Positions 52,379 to 61,272 are shown, counted from the stretch's first letter. The stretch is 64,000 nucleotides of DNA from Chitinophagaceae bacterium (GCA_025933775.1 JAICZH010000002.1:1-64000), one strand, 5' to 3'. Translations and numbers: made by a program. The notes: generated by a model not told the origin, from the letters alone.

Positions 52379-52846
52379 TCATTTTAATTTACTTACTATT
52401 TCCTGTAATCGGTTATGCGCCCAATTTATGCCCTGGTCAAATGGCAGTTTTAGCACTTCATCTCTTTGTGCCGCTGATTCATATATTACATGCATATTCA
52501 ATTTGCTCGTTTTGTCAGTTAGTTTTTCAAACTCATACACCTCAAGCTGAACGCCAAAAGTTGTATGTTCCATTTCAAATGTGCGGATAATTTTTTTGTT
52601 TGGAACAAATTCATGGATTACTCCATTAGCGCTGAAAATTTTGTTTCCTTTATTATCACTTGTTTCAAATTGATAGCTGCCTTGCTTTTTACTTTCCAGT
52701 TTCAGCACCTTGGTTCCCATCCATTGCTCCACAATTGCGGGTTCTTCATACGCTTTAAAAAGTAATTGCAATGGCAAATTAAATTCTCTTGTTATCACTA
52801 ATTCCTGTTTGCCGTCTTCTGCATTAATTTTTGTTTTTTGTTCCAT
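52379..52846 (-). CDS. SRPBCC (AHSA1-like) family protein, second
   Basis: A 155-residue protein: ELVITREFNLPLQLLFKAYEEPAIVEQWMG, GSYQFETSDNKGNKIFSANGVIHEFVPNKKIIRTFEME, and an amphipathic C-terminal helix (QGINWAHNRLQEIVSKL). It is a START-like fold with unknown ligand. It is the first gene after the ArsR regulator, 25 bp away, and the pairing of ArsR with SRPBCC is a familiar arrangement. Confidence 0.87.
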   Translation of the reverse strand: MEQKTKINAEDGKQELVITREFNLPLQLLFKAYEEPAIVEQWMGTKVLKLESKKQGSYQFETSDNKGNKIFSANGVIHEFVPNKKIIRTFEMEHTTFGVQLEVYEFEKLTDKTSKLNMHVIYESAAQRDEVLKLPFDQGINWAHNRLQEIVSKLK

Positions 52847-52871
52847 ATTATTTATTTTTTTGTTCCGGTAG

Positions 52872-53189
52872 TTATCGGGAGTATTTTTTCATGATGGTTT
52901 CTAATTTATTAAATCGGCTGTCCCACATTTTGCGGAATGGCTCAATAAAGGCTGCTATTTCTTTCATCTTTTTTGGATTTAAATGATAATAGATTTCTCT
53001 GCCGTTTTGCTCCTGTTTTAATAACGTACATTCGGTGAGTATTTGCAAATGCTTAGAAACCGTTGGTCTTGCAGTATCAAAATTTGCAGCAATGGCGCCT
53101 GCTGTAAGGGATTGCGAAGCAACCAATGTAAGAATCGCCCTTCTGGTGGGGTCGGCTATGGCCTGAAAAACGTCTCTTCTTAAATTCAT
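52872..53189 (-). CDS. ArsR-family winged-helix regulator
   Basis: A 105-residue repressor without metal-binding cysteines: [65 protein letters not shown]. It belongs to the class that controls SRPBCC/DoxX clusters. Two palindromes around its own -7 element suggest autoregulation and control of the genes running down to about 50477. Confidence 0.92.
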   Translation of the reverse strand: MNLRRDVFQAIADPTRRAILTLVASQSLTAGAIAANFDTARPTVSKHLQILTECTLLKQEQNGREIYYHLNPKKMKEIAAFIEPFRKMWDSRFNKLETIMKKYSR

Positions 53190-53192
53190 TGT

Positions 53193-53236
53193 GTAGCTAT
53201 TTGACTACAAATATATGCGTAGTTATTTAACTACGC
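53193..53236 (-). promoter_or_regulatory. ArsR promoter with two palindromic operators
   Basis: GTAGCTATTTGACTAC (53193-53208) and GCGTAGTTATTTAACTACGC (53217-53236) share GTAG-TATTT-ACTAC. On the minus strand the -7 element TATATTTG lies at 53208-53215, exactly between them, 19 bp upstream of the ATG. Confidence 0.75.
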
Positions 53237-53314
53237 AATTTTTTTTTTAATAAATAAAAAATATTCTGTCTAACTTTTTTATTGAGATATTTTGTGGGAA
53301 GAATAATTTTAAAC

Positions 53315-53686
53315 TTACCTGAAATATTGGAGTAAAATGATGGCAATGCCCAAAAGGATTTCGAAGATCATAATATAATCAAAATACTTTCCTGCGGAGC
53401 CCACTTTTATTTTGGAATACCATCTTCCTAATCCGGAAAAAATTACAACCAGCCCAATGAAATAAATTAAATCATTTAGCTGTTGCAAATGGAAAACAAT
53501 CCAGCACATTAAAAAACCCATGCCAAAATAAATGCCGCTCAAAAACCGCAGAAGATTATCTAAAACAGGCTGTGGTGGTATATCGGCGGCGAGAAAGGAG
53601 TTTGCGCCTTTTATTAATAGATTGGCGCCCCCCAAAAAACATATTAACGTTACAAGCCCTAATAAAATTTGCAAGCTTAATACCAT
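53315..53686 (-). CDS. DUF4345-like small membrane protein
   Basis: A 123-residue protein with four TM helices (LQILLGLVTLICFLGGANLL, FLSGIYFGMGFLMCWIVF, LIYFIGLVVIFSGLGRW, DYIMIFEILLGIAIILLQYF). The layout and G-I-Y-F-G-x-G pattern fit DUF4345. The function is unknown. Separate transcription from the ArsR cluster is likely. Confidence 0.75.
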   Translation of the reverse strand: MVLSLQILLGLVTLICFLGGANLLIKGANSFLAADIPPQPVLDNLLRFLSGIYFGMGFLMCWIVFHLQQLNDLIYFIGLVVIFSGLGRWYSKIKVGSAGKYFDYIMIFEILLGIAIILLQYFR

Positions 53687-53787
53687 ACTTTCTGCAAAAT
53701 GTTTTGCAATAAATAAAAGTACAAATTTCTTAATTCAGGTAAAAGCCGATACTTTGAGAAAAAGAAATGAATCTACCTTTTATAAAC

Positions 53788-54303
53788 CTATTGATTCATT
53801 TTTTTGTACAATCCTATTAGCTCACCCTGCGCAAGAATGTGGCCCTCCATACTTTTTTCAAGGCCGGCTTTATCTGTTTTTTTATTTAAGCTTAACAGAG
53901 TATCGAGTGCATATACTTTAAAGTGATAATGATGAGTTCCTGTTGGCGGGCACATTCCTATATAACCAGGTTGATTTGCTCCATTAAGGCCTTGTTCACC
54001 TCCTTTATAATTTTCAGGTATAGGATTTTCGAGCGGCTCAATGTTCCAAACTACCCAATGCGTAAAACCGCCTTCCCTCGGCGCATCAGGGTCATGCACA
54101 ATAATTGCAAACGATTTGGTACCATCGGGCACACCGGCAATATTCAGCGGCGGGTTTATCTTTTCGCCTTCACAGGAATATTTTGATGGGATATTTCCAT
54201 TATTGGTAAAGGCTGTGCTGGTAATAGTTAGCGAATCTTTATGAGAAAAAGAAGTAGTGGCAGCCACTGCGGCTACAATCAATGAGGATGTAAGTAAATG
54301 CAT
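53788..54303 (-). CDS. secreted PEBP (YbhB/YbcL) family protein
   Basis: A 171-residue phosphatidylethanolamine-binding-like protein with a signal-like N-terminus (MHLLTSSLIVAAVAATTSFS). Conserved: SSxxxxNG-type SKYSCEGEKINPPLNIAGVPDGTKSFAIIVHDPDAPREGGFTHWVVWNI and GYIGMCPPTGTHHYHFKVYALDTLL, with the DPDAP and GTHHYHF ligand-pocket motifs. The substrate is unknown. Confidence 0.9.
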   Translation of the reverse strand: MHLLTSSLIVAAVAATTSFSHKDSLTITSTAFTNNGNIPSKYSCEGEKINPPLNIAGVPDGTKSFAIIVHDPDAPREGGFTHWVVWNIEPLENPIPENYKGGEQGLNGANQPGYIGMCPPTGTHHYHFKVYALDTLLSLNKKTDKAGLEKSMEGHILAQGELIGLYKKMNQ

Positions 54304-54479
54304 AATTTTTTTTAAAAGTTGCAGAAAAAATCATACCATATTTTGTGATGTACAAGGTGCTTAAGCAATAGACACAATATGCAGGAGCAATAATAAATTT
54401 TAATTCAACTAATCTTTTATTATGCAAAAATCGTCCTTACAAATTTATTTATCCTTCTTCAAATTTCCCACAAATTCAC

Positions 54480-54498
54480 TTGTTAGCTTTGCTAACAA
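54480..54498 (+). promoter_or_regulatory. palindrome embracing a -7 element
   Basis: TTGTTAGC and GCTAACAA form perfect 8-bp arms around TTT. The -7 element TAGCTTTG (54484-54491) lies inside. This suggests an operator over the promoter of the PepSY-like gene, whose ATG is at 54513. Confidence 0.55.
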
Positions 54499-54512
54499 TT
54501 AAATTATACACT

Positions 54513-54962
54513 ATGAAAAAATTAATCGGCCTTGCTGCCATTTTATTTGCATTAAACAGTGCCTCTTTTGCACAGGAAAGAGAAAATGAAAACAGCGATC
54601 ATATAAAAGTTCCTAAGGTAGTAAAAACAGCCTTACAAAAAAAATATCCTGGAGCTACAAACGTAGGGTGGGAGCGGGAAAGCGGTAATTACGAAGCCAA
54701 CTGGGGCGGTAAATCGGGCGAAGATAATTCAGTACAGTTTACACCTTCAGGAAAGTTTATTGAAATTGTAAAAGCAATTTCTATAAGCCAGCTTCCTGCT
54801 AATGTTACGGCATACGTTAAGCAACATTATAAGGGCGCTCAAATTAATGAAGCAGGAAAGGTAACTGATGCAAAAGGTAAATTATCTTATGAAGCAGAAG
54901 TGAAAGGTACAGGTGATGTGATCTTTGATGAAAATGGAAATTTTGTAAAAGCAGAAAAGTAA
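54513..54962 (+). CDS. PepSY-like secreted protein
   Basis: A 149-residue protein when started at Met12 of the track ORF (MKKLIGLAAILFALNSASFAQ), which is required by the -7 element at 54484. It has two PepSY_like repeats: VPKVVKTALQKKYPGATNVGWERESGNYEANW...FTPSGKFIEI and LPANVTAYVKQHYKGAQINEAGKVTDAKGKLSYEAEV...FDENGNFVKAE. This is a common Bacteroidota periplasmic fold that may bind peptides or modulate enzymes. It precedes the TolC operon. Confidence 0.87.
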   Translation: MKKLIGLAAILFALNSASFAQERENENSDHIKVPKVVKTALQKKYPGATNVGWERESGNYEANWGGKSGEDNSVQFTPSGKFIEIVKAISISQLPANVTAYVKQHYKGAQINEAGKVTDAKGKLSYEAEVKGTGDVIFDENGNFVKAEK

Positions 54963-55038
54963 TTAAGCATAATTTTTAAGATATTAGCTGTTTCGCAAAA
55001 AGAGGGACAGCTTTTTGCTACATCATAGTTTGCGATAC

Positions 55039-56283
55039 ATGAATAAAAATAAATTTCTTTTTATTATATTTTTTCTTGCTCCATGTTTTTTATTTAGCCA
55101 AAATAAAAATCTTTCTTTTTTTATAAACGCTGCTGTAAACAACAGTCCTCAGTTGTATGAATATCGCAATCTTATTTTATCCAATAGGATTGACAGCCAG
55201 CTAATCGTTGCCGGCAACAGGTTCCAGGTTTCGGGGAACAGCAATTCGTATTATGCGCCGGTGATAAATGGTTATGGTTACGATGTGGCTATTACCAATG
55301 GGCAGCAATTACAAGCATTAATTGCGGTTACCAAACAAATTTATAATAAACGGAATTTAGATGTTCAGTTTCAAAACCTGCGCCTGCAGCTGGATTCATT
55401 GAATGTTTCTTCTACGATTACCACGCAGGATATAAAAAAATCTGTGATTGCGCAATATATCACAACTTATGGCGACCAGCTACAACTTGATTTTAATGAT
55501 GAAGTGACTGCATTATTAAGTAATGAAGATTCTGTTTTAAAAAAGCTTACACAAAAAAATGTTTATAAACAGGCTGATTATTTATCTTTTTTGGTAACGC
55601 TTCAGCAACAAAAACTTATACGCAATCAATTATCGGTTCAATATAAAAATGATTTTGCTACTTTAAATTTTTTGGCGGGAGTTGTAGATACTTCTACAAC
55701 TAAGCTTGATGAGCCGGACATTACGGTTGTAAAAAATCTTTTGTATGATAGCTCTGCATTTTTATTAAAATATAAAATTGACAGCCTTCGTTTGTTGAAT
55801 GAAAAAGCATTCATTAATTTAAATTATCGCCCTAAAGTAAATTTGTTTGCGGATGCAGGATACGAATCTTCTTTGATGCTTATGCCTTACAAAAATTTTG
55901 GAACTAATGTTGGCATTAATCTTACCATACCTATTTATGACGGACACCAAAAACAATTGCAATACACAAAAATAAATATTGAAGAACGCACAAGACAAAG
56001 ACAAAAAGAATTTTTCAATAATCAATTAATGCAACAGATACAACAATTACAACAGCAGCTTTCATCGCTTGAAAGCCTTGCTGAGCCTATTAATAATCAA
56101 ATAAGATATTTGGAAACATTAATAAATGTAAACGGAAAATTATTAGAAACGGGCGATATAAAAATTACAGATTATGTTTTAGGATTGAATAATTATATCG
56201 CTGCAAAAAACCTGGTGGTGCAAAATATGATTGCCCGTTATCAAATCATGAATCAAATGAATTACTGGAATACGAATAAATAA
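55039..56283 (+). CDS. TolC-family outer-membrane channel (second efflux system)
   Basis: A 414-residue protein from Met9 of the track ORF (MNKNKFLFIIFFLAPCFLFSQ). It has two helical hairpins with the TolC-type strand sequence GTNVGINLTIPIYDGHQKQLQY and many Gln residues. It is first of three genes encoding a tripartite pump with the HlyD and RND genes downstream. It is separate from the cusC copy at 6379. Confidence 0.85.
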   Translation: MNKNKFLFIIFFLAPCFLFSQNKNLSFFINAAVNNSPQLYEYRNLILSNRIDSQLIVAGNRFQVSGNSNSYYAPVINGYGYDVAITNGQQLQALIAVTKQIYNKRNLDVQFQNLRLQLDSLNVSSTITTQDIKKSVIAQYITTYGDQLQLDFNDEVTALLSNEDSVLKKLTQKNVYKQADYLSFLVTLQQQKLIRNQLSVQYKNDFATLNFLAGVVDTSTTKLDEPDITVVKNLLYDSSAFLLKYKIDSLRLLNEKAFINLNYRPKVNLFADAGYESSLMLMPYKNFGTNVGINLTIPIYDGHQKQLQYTKINIEERTRQRQKEFFNNQLMQQIQQLQQQLSSLESLAEPINNQIRYLETLINVNGKLLETGDIKITDYVLGLNNYIAAKNLVVQNMIARYQIMNQMNYWNTNK

Positions 56284-56317
56284 ATGTGCGATGTACGATG
56301 TATGATGTTAAATAACA

Positions 56318-57349
56318 TTGAAATCAGGAATTATAATGATAAAAATATTTAAAACAAATTTACCCGGAGGCTTCTTTGCCCCTCTCCCCTGGAGAGGGGT
56401 TGGGGTGAGGTTTCAAGGGATTGTTGTGAGGTTGTTTTTCTTCTTAACCATAATGGCGAGTTGTAAACAAAAAAATAATTCAACTGCTGATGAAGCAACA
56501 ACAGAAACGCGTACACCCGTTACCGTTACATCAGTAAGTTATGCGCCGCTGCAACAGTTTATTGAGCTGAATGCAACATCTTCTTTTTTGCAAAAAAGTT
56601 TTGTAAAATCAAATTTAATCGGATACGTAACTAAAGTATATGTAAAGATCGGCGATTTTGTAAATAAAGGAAAAACATTATTTATTTTAAAAACAAAAGA
56701 ATCCGAAGCGATTGGTAATTCAGTAAATAAATTAAATCCTGATTTTAAATTTTCGGGAGTAAATGTAATAAGCGCTAATGCAACCGGCTACATTACTGAG
56801 TTAAATCATCAGCAGGGCGATTATGTGCAGGATGGCGAGCAGCTTGCCGTAATAAGCGATATAAAAAGTTTTGCATTTATTATGAACGTGCCGTATGAAG
56901 ACAAGCCTTACGTATCAATCGGTAAACAGGTGGAAATTATTTTACCCGACAAAGAGCGTATAGCCGGCACCGTTAGTTCGGCAATGCCCATGATGGATTC
57001 TGTTTCGCAAACACAATCTTATGCAATACACATACATTCATCGCATATTTATCCGCAAAATTTAATAGCTAAGGTAAAAATTATAACAATCTCAAAACCA
57101 GCAGCAGCAACGCTTCCCAAAAATTCAATTCTTACAGATGAAACACAAACTGAATTTTGGGTAATGAAAATGATCAATGATTCCACTGCTGTAAAAGTTC
57201 CGGTAAAGAAAGGATTGGAAAATGGCGATACAGTTGAAATAATTTCTCCGGAATTTTCACCAAAAGATAAAATATTATTAAACGGAAATTATGGATTGAG
57301 TGATACTGCTAAAGTAAAAGCCTCCCCGAACCCCTCCGGCGGGGAGTAA
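56318..57349 (+). CDS. HlyD-type periplasmic adaptor with repeat-derived ends
   Basis: A 343-residue lipoprotein adaptor for the RND pump: lipobox FLTIMASC near residue 50, biotinyl-lipoyl halves LIGYVTKVYVKIGDFVNKGKTLFIL and ISANATGYITELNHQQGDYVQDGEQLAVI, and barrel strands. Two parts look inserted: PLPWRGVGVR before the signal peptide, encoded by a CCCCTCTCC/GGAGAGGGG palindrome (56379-56399), and the tail ASPNPSGGE. The track start is kept, but MIKIF at 56336 is possible. The stop codon follows a GC-rich repeat. Two copies of the 21-bp motif lie inside, antisense. Confidence 0.85.
   Translation: MKSGIIMIKIFKTNLPGGFFAPLPWRGVGVRFQGIVVRLFFFLTIMASCKQKNNSTADEATTETRTPVTVTSVSYAPLQQFIELNATSSFLQKSFVKSNLIGYVTKVYVKIGDFVNKGKTLFILKTKESEAIGNSVNKLNPDFKFSGVNVISANATGYITELNHQQGDYVQDGEQLAVISDIKSFAFIMNVPYEDKPYVSIGKQVEIILPDKERIAGTVSSAMPMMDSVSQTQSYAIHIHSSHIYPQNLIAKVKIITISKPAAATLPKNSILTDETQTEFWVMKMINDSTAVKVPVKKGLENGDTVEIISPEFSPKDKILLNGNYGLSDTAKVKASPNPSGGE
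56379..56399. repeat. GC-rich palindrome in the signal region of the HlyD gene
   Basis: CCCCTCTCC (56379-56387) pairs with GGAGAGGGG (56391-56399) and is followed by TTGGGGTGAGG. It is the same family as the repeat inside ribF at 13772. Confidence 0.75.
56510..56530 (-). repeat. 21-bp iterated motif, copy 12 (in HlyD gene, antisense)
   Basis: Minus strand: TGTAACGGTAACG, GGTGT, ACG; two mismatches at the start. The gene strand encodes RTPVTVT. Confidence 0.55.
56957..56977 (-). repeat. 21-bp iterated motif, copy 13 (in HlyD gene, antisense)
   Basis: Minus strand: ACTAACGGTGCCG, GCTAT, ACG; two mismatches in the middle. The gene strand encodes RIAGTVS. Confidence 0.55.
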
Positions 57350-57407
57350 AAATCCAGTCTTCAAAGAATGTAATTATTTTAAAAAAGAGTAGTTATTATT
57401 TAAAAAA

Positions 57408-60400
57408 ATGAACGAAGTAATTAATAAAGATTCTGCAGAACCCTCCTTCGGAGGGCAGGGAGGTGCTTCCTCTGGAGGGCAGGGAGGCTTTTTCACTATA
57501 TACAAAAATCCTTTAGCAGTTGTACTCGCAATGATCATCTTCGGGGGTTTATTTGCTTATTCCAAATTACAAACATCTCTTTTTCCTGAAATTACTTTTC
57601 CAAAAATAAAAATCATTGCAGATGCAGGCCTGCAGCCGGTTGACAGGATGATGGTAACCGTAACACGCCCGTTGGAAAATGCGATTAAGCGCATTCCCAA
57701 TCTTACTGATATTCGAAGCACCACCAGCCGCGGCAGTTGCGAAATATCAGCATTTATTGATTGGAATGCAAACGTTGATCTTAGCCAGCAACAAATAGAA
57801 GCACAAATTGCAGAAATAAGAAATACACTACCGTCCGAAGTAAACATTACGGTTGAAAAAATGAATCCATCTATTTTGCCGGTGATGGGTTATTCATTAG
57901 AAAGTCACGGACTTTCTCCCATTGCATTAAAACAATTAGCGCTTTATACCATTAAGCCGTATCTGAGCCAGGTTGCGGGCGTTTCAGAAATAAGAATCAT
58001 TGGGGGCAAATCAAAAGAATATTGGATTCAACTTGATCCGCGAAAAATGAGCGATCTCTCTGTTACTCCTGATTCTATTAATGCTGCATTAAGTCAAACT
58101 AATTTTATAAAATCAAACGGATATCTTTCTGATTATCGTTATCTCTATCTCACTGTTACCGATGCGTCGGTGCAATCATTAGATGAATTAAAAAATATTG
58201 TGGTAAGTAATAATGAAAAACGAATTGTGCAACTGAAAGACATTGCTGATGTGGAAGTGAATGAAGCCGTTGAATACATAAAAGTAAATGCTAATGGTAA
58301 AGAAGGAATATTGATTGCTGTGGTAAAACAACCCAATACTAATCTTATAGATCTTTCTACGCAAATGAAAGATAAAATTGCGCAGCTTAAAAATATTCTT
58401 CCAAAAGATGTTACCATAAAGCCTTATTACATTCAGGCAGATTTTGTAAATACTTCTGTAAAAAGCGTAACCGATAGCTTGTGGATCGGATTATTGTTGG
58501 CAATAATTGTTGCCATAATTTTTCTTCGTTCTGTAAAAGCAAGCGCAACTATTTTAATAACGATTCCTGTTACGCTCGGAGCTACATTAATTGTATTGTA
58601 TGCCATCGGCTATACATTAAATATAATGACACTCGGCGCAATTGCAGCATCCATCGGGCTTATAATAGATGACGCTATTGTAGTGGTGGAGCAAATTCAT
58701 CGCACACACGAAGAGAATCCAAAGGATGAATATAAAAATGTTGTGCACAATGCTATTCGTTATTTATTTCCCGCAATGGTGGGTTCTTCTATTAGCACGA
58801 TAGTAATTTTTATTCCTTTCATTTTAATGAGCGGCGTTGCCGGCGCTTATTTTAATGTGCTTACTAATACCATGATCATTACTTTGGTGTGTTCATTTTT
58901 TGTAACGTGGATTGGTCTTCCGGTTATTTATCTTTTATTTTCATCAAAAAAGAAAAAAGAAAAATTTAAAAAAGAAAAGCCTCAGAAAGTAAAAAAACAA
59001 ACATGGGTAAAATGGTTTATTCTTCGTCCATGGGTAAGTTTTATAATTGTTGCAGGTTTAGTGATTGCCATCATTTTAATTTTACCAAAACTTGAAACCG
59101 GTTTTCTTCCTAAAATGGATGAAGGAAGTATTGTGCTCGATTATACTTCTATTGCCGGAACATCGCTTCAGGAAACAGATAAAGAATTGCATGAAGTTGA
59201 AAAAATAATAACCACAACTCCTGAAGTAAGCGCCTATTCACGCCGCACGGGAACTCAAATGGGGTTTTTCATAACTGAACCAAACGATGGAGATTATTTA
59301 ATACAATTAAAACCTAATCGTAAAAAAACTACTGATCAGGTAATTGAAGATATTCGCAAAAGAATTGAATCGTCACAACCGGAACTGAGAGTTGATTTCG
59401 GGCAAGTGATTGGCGATATGCTTGGTGACCTTATGACTTCTGTTCAACCAATTGAAATAAAAATTTTTGGAAACGATGAACAAAGGCTTCATCAATTGGC
59501 AAAACAAGTGAGCGATATTGTGGATAATACAAAAGGAACTGCAGATGTGTTTAACGGAATTACAATTGCCGGCCCATCATTAAGCATTTATCCTGATTAT
59601 AAAAAAATTGCAGAATATGGAATTACACCTGCCAATTTGCAATATCAAATTCAGACAGCATTACAAGGAAATCTTGCAGGAAATATTTTTGAAAATAATA
59701 TTGTATTTCCTGTACGGTTAGTATATACCGGAAGCAGAGCGATGAGCGTGGATGATTTAAAAAATTTAAAAATATTTTTACCCGATGGAAAATTGAAACC
59801 TATAAGTGAACTCGCAACTGTACAACTCAACAGCGGCGCTGCGCAAATTGAAAGAGAAAATTTGCAATCAATGGGAGTGGTTTCTGCAAGGCTTGAAAAC
59901 CGTGATTTAGGAAGCACGATAAAAGATATAAAAAATAAAATAAATAAAAATATCCATCTTCCGAAAGGTTATAATATTGAATATGGCGGCGATTATGAGC
60001 AGCAACAAAAATCATTTTCAGAATTACTGATGATACTTATTTCCTCAAGCCTTTTGGTGTTTTGTGTAATTCTTTTTTTGTTTAAAGAAATAAAAGTAGC
60101 GCTGTGTATTTTATTTATTGCGGTGTTAGGAATTTCGGGAAGTTATCTGGCGCTTTTCATTACGGGCACTCCCTTAAATGTAGGCAGCTATACTGGTTTA
60201 ATTATGATTGTAGGAATTATTGGTGAAAATTCAATCTTTACTTTTTTACAATTCAAAGAAACATTGCGTGAACAGTCTGTTGATAATTCAATTGTATATG
60301 CTATTTCTACAAGGCTACGCCCAAAACTCATGACTGCATTCGGCGCTATAATCGCATTAATGCCTTTGGCGCTTGGAATAGGCGCCGGCGCTGAATTACA

Positions 60401-60536
60401 TCAGCCCTTAGCGATTGCCGTTATCGGCGGATTTATTATTGCGCTTCCATTGCTTTTAATTGTATTGCCTTCCATGCTGAGATTGTTGTATAAAAATTAT
60501 TCTGCAAATTCTAAACACCTGTCTTCAAAGAATTAA
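57408..60536 (+). CDS. efflux RND transporter permease (HAE1/AcrB-like)
   Basis: A 1042-residue RND pump. Its N-terminus contains PSFGGQGGASSGGQGG, encoded by two tandem GC-rich repeats (57441-57487), before the first TM (LAVVLAMIIFGGLFAYSKL). The porter domain has TRPLENAIKRIPNLTDIRSTTSRG; TM4 carries GAIAASIGLIIDDAIVVVEQIHRTHEENP with the proton-relay Asp pair; the C-terminus has TRLRPKLMTAFGAIIALMPLALGIGAG. It is the last of the TolC-HlyD-RND genes. The IDDAIVVVE motif favours drug/organic export over metals. Confidence 0.92.
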   Translation: MNEVINKDSAEPSFGGQGGASSGGQGGFFTIYKNPLAVVLAMIIFGGLFAYSKLQTSLFPEITFPKIKIIADAGLQPVDRMMVTVTRPLENAIKRIPNLTDIRSTTSRGSCEISAFIDWNANVDLSQQQIEAQIAEIRNTLPSEVNITVEKMNPSILPVMGYSLESHGLSPIALKQLALYTIKPYLSQVAGVSEIRIIGGKSKEYWIQLDPRKMSDLSVTPDSINAALSQTNFIKSNGYLSDYRYLYLTVTDASVQSLDELKNIVVSNNEKRIVQLKDIADVEVNEAVEYIKVNANGKEGILIAVVKQPNTNLIDLSTQMKDKIAQLKNILPKDVTIKPYYIQADFVNTSVKSVTDSLWIGLLLAIIVAIIFLRSVKASATILITIPVTLGATLIVLYAIGYTLNIMTLGAIAASIGLIIDDAIVVVEQIHRTHEENPKDEYKNVVHNAIRYLFPAMVGSSISTIVIFIPFILMSGVAGAYFNVLTNTMIITLVCSFFVTWIGLPVIYLLFSSKKKKEKFKKEKPQKVKKQTWVKWFILRPWVSFIIVAGLVIAIILILPKLETGFLPKMDEGSIVLDYTSIAGTSLQETDKELHEVEKIITTTPEVSAYSRRTGTQMGFFITEPNDGDYLIQLKPNRKKTTDQVIEDIRKRIESSQPELRVDFGQVIGDMLGDLMTSVQPIEIKIFGNDEQRLHQLAKQVSDIVDNTKGTADVFNGITIAGPSLSIYPDYKKIAEYGITPANLQYQIQTALQGNLAGNIFENNIVFPVRLVYTGSRAMSVDDLKNLKIFLPDGKLKPISELATVQLNSGAAQIERENLQSMGVVSARLENRDLGSTIKDIKNKINKNIHLPKGYNIEYGGDYEQQQKSFSELLMILISSSLLVFCVILFLFKEIKVALCILFIAVLGISGSYLALFITGTPLNVGSYTGLIMIVGIIGENSIFTFLQFKETLREQSVDNSIVYAISTRLRPKLMTAFGAIIALMPLALGIGAGAELHQPLAIAVIGGFIIALPLLLIVLPSMLRLLYKNYSANSKHLSSKN
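57441..57487. repeat. tandem GC-rich repeat in the RND N-terminus
   Basis: CCCTCCTTCGGAGGG with CAGGGAGG is repeated as CCTCTGGAGGG with CAGGGAGG. It encodes the Gly/Ser/Gln-rich segment before TM1. Confidence 0.7.
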
Positions 60537-60591
60537 TAATTTTTACATCAGGCAACCATTTTCCGTTTTTTTTTCGATTATTTTTAAAAGC

Positions 60592-60621
60592 GCTGTTTTA
60601 AAGCCAAAAGAATAAAACAGC
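60592..60621. promoter_or_regulatory. inverted repeat upstream of the 60652 gene
   Basis: GCTGTTTTA (60592-60600) and TAAAACAGC (60613-60621) are perfect 9-bp arms with a 12-bp centre, 30 bp before the ATG. It could be an operator, the end of the RND transcript, or a leader hairpin. Confidence 0.4.
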
Positions 60622-60651
60622 AACTATATTTTTTAATTAAAATATGCAACC

Positions 60652-61272
60652 ATGAAAAAACTATTAATTTGTATAGGTGTTACAGCTATGTGTGCCTCAG
60701 TAAAGGCGCAGGATGATTCTGCTTCAATGAGGCCAAACTATAACATCAGTAATAATGCATCAGGCAACTCTAATTACAAAAAAAGTATTTGGAGTATAGC
60801 CATCAATCCATCATTGCCAATTGGTCATTTTAAAACCTTATCAAGTTTCGGCATTGGTGGTTACCTCGGATGGGAATACAAAACTTCCAAAAATTTCGGT
60901 ATTACTTTAAATGCAGGTTATATTAGTTATAAAGGTAAAACTAAAGATACTATTAAATATTCCAATTTTAACTATGTACCGCTATTAGCAGGAGCTAAAT
61001 TTTATACAGGTGGTGGCGGCTTTTATATACATGCTGAAATGGGCGCTGGGTTTGGTTCTTCGGGTTTAGGAACCAGTTTTTGGTATGGCGCAGGCTTGGG
61101 AGATAAAATATCTAATGCAATTGATATGGAACTTAAATATGTAGGCTGGCACCAACATATCGTTAATACTACCTATAGCAGTGGTGGCGCAGGTGCAGGC
61201 GGTGGTGGTGCAGGCGGAGGATATGGCGGTCATTATTCAACCATTGATTTGCGGATAGCTTTTACTTTCTAA
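60652..61272 (+). CDS. outer-membrane beta-barrel-like protein with Gly-rich insert
   Basis: A 206-residue exported protein (signal ending SVKAQD). It has alternating strands of a small OmpA/OprF-type barrel (IWSIAINPSLPIGHF, NFGITLNAGYISYKGK, FYIHAEMGAGFGSS) ending in the barrel C-terminus YSTIDLRIAFTF. A Gly/Ala/Ser-rich insert (SSGGAGAGGGGAGGGYGG) lies just before it. The function is unknown. It is followed by a good terminator. Confidence 0.7.
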   Translation: MKKLLICIGVTAMCASVKAQDDSASMRPNYNISNNASGNSNYKKSIWSIAINPSLPIGHFKTLSSFGIGGYLGWEYKTSKNFGITLNAGYISYKGKTKDTIKYSNFNYVPLLAGAKFYTGGGGFYIHAEMGAGFGSSGLGTSFWYGAGLGDKISNAIDMELKYVGWHQHIVNTTYSSGGAGAGGGGAGGGYGGHYSTIDLRIAFTF

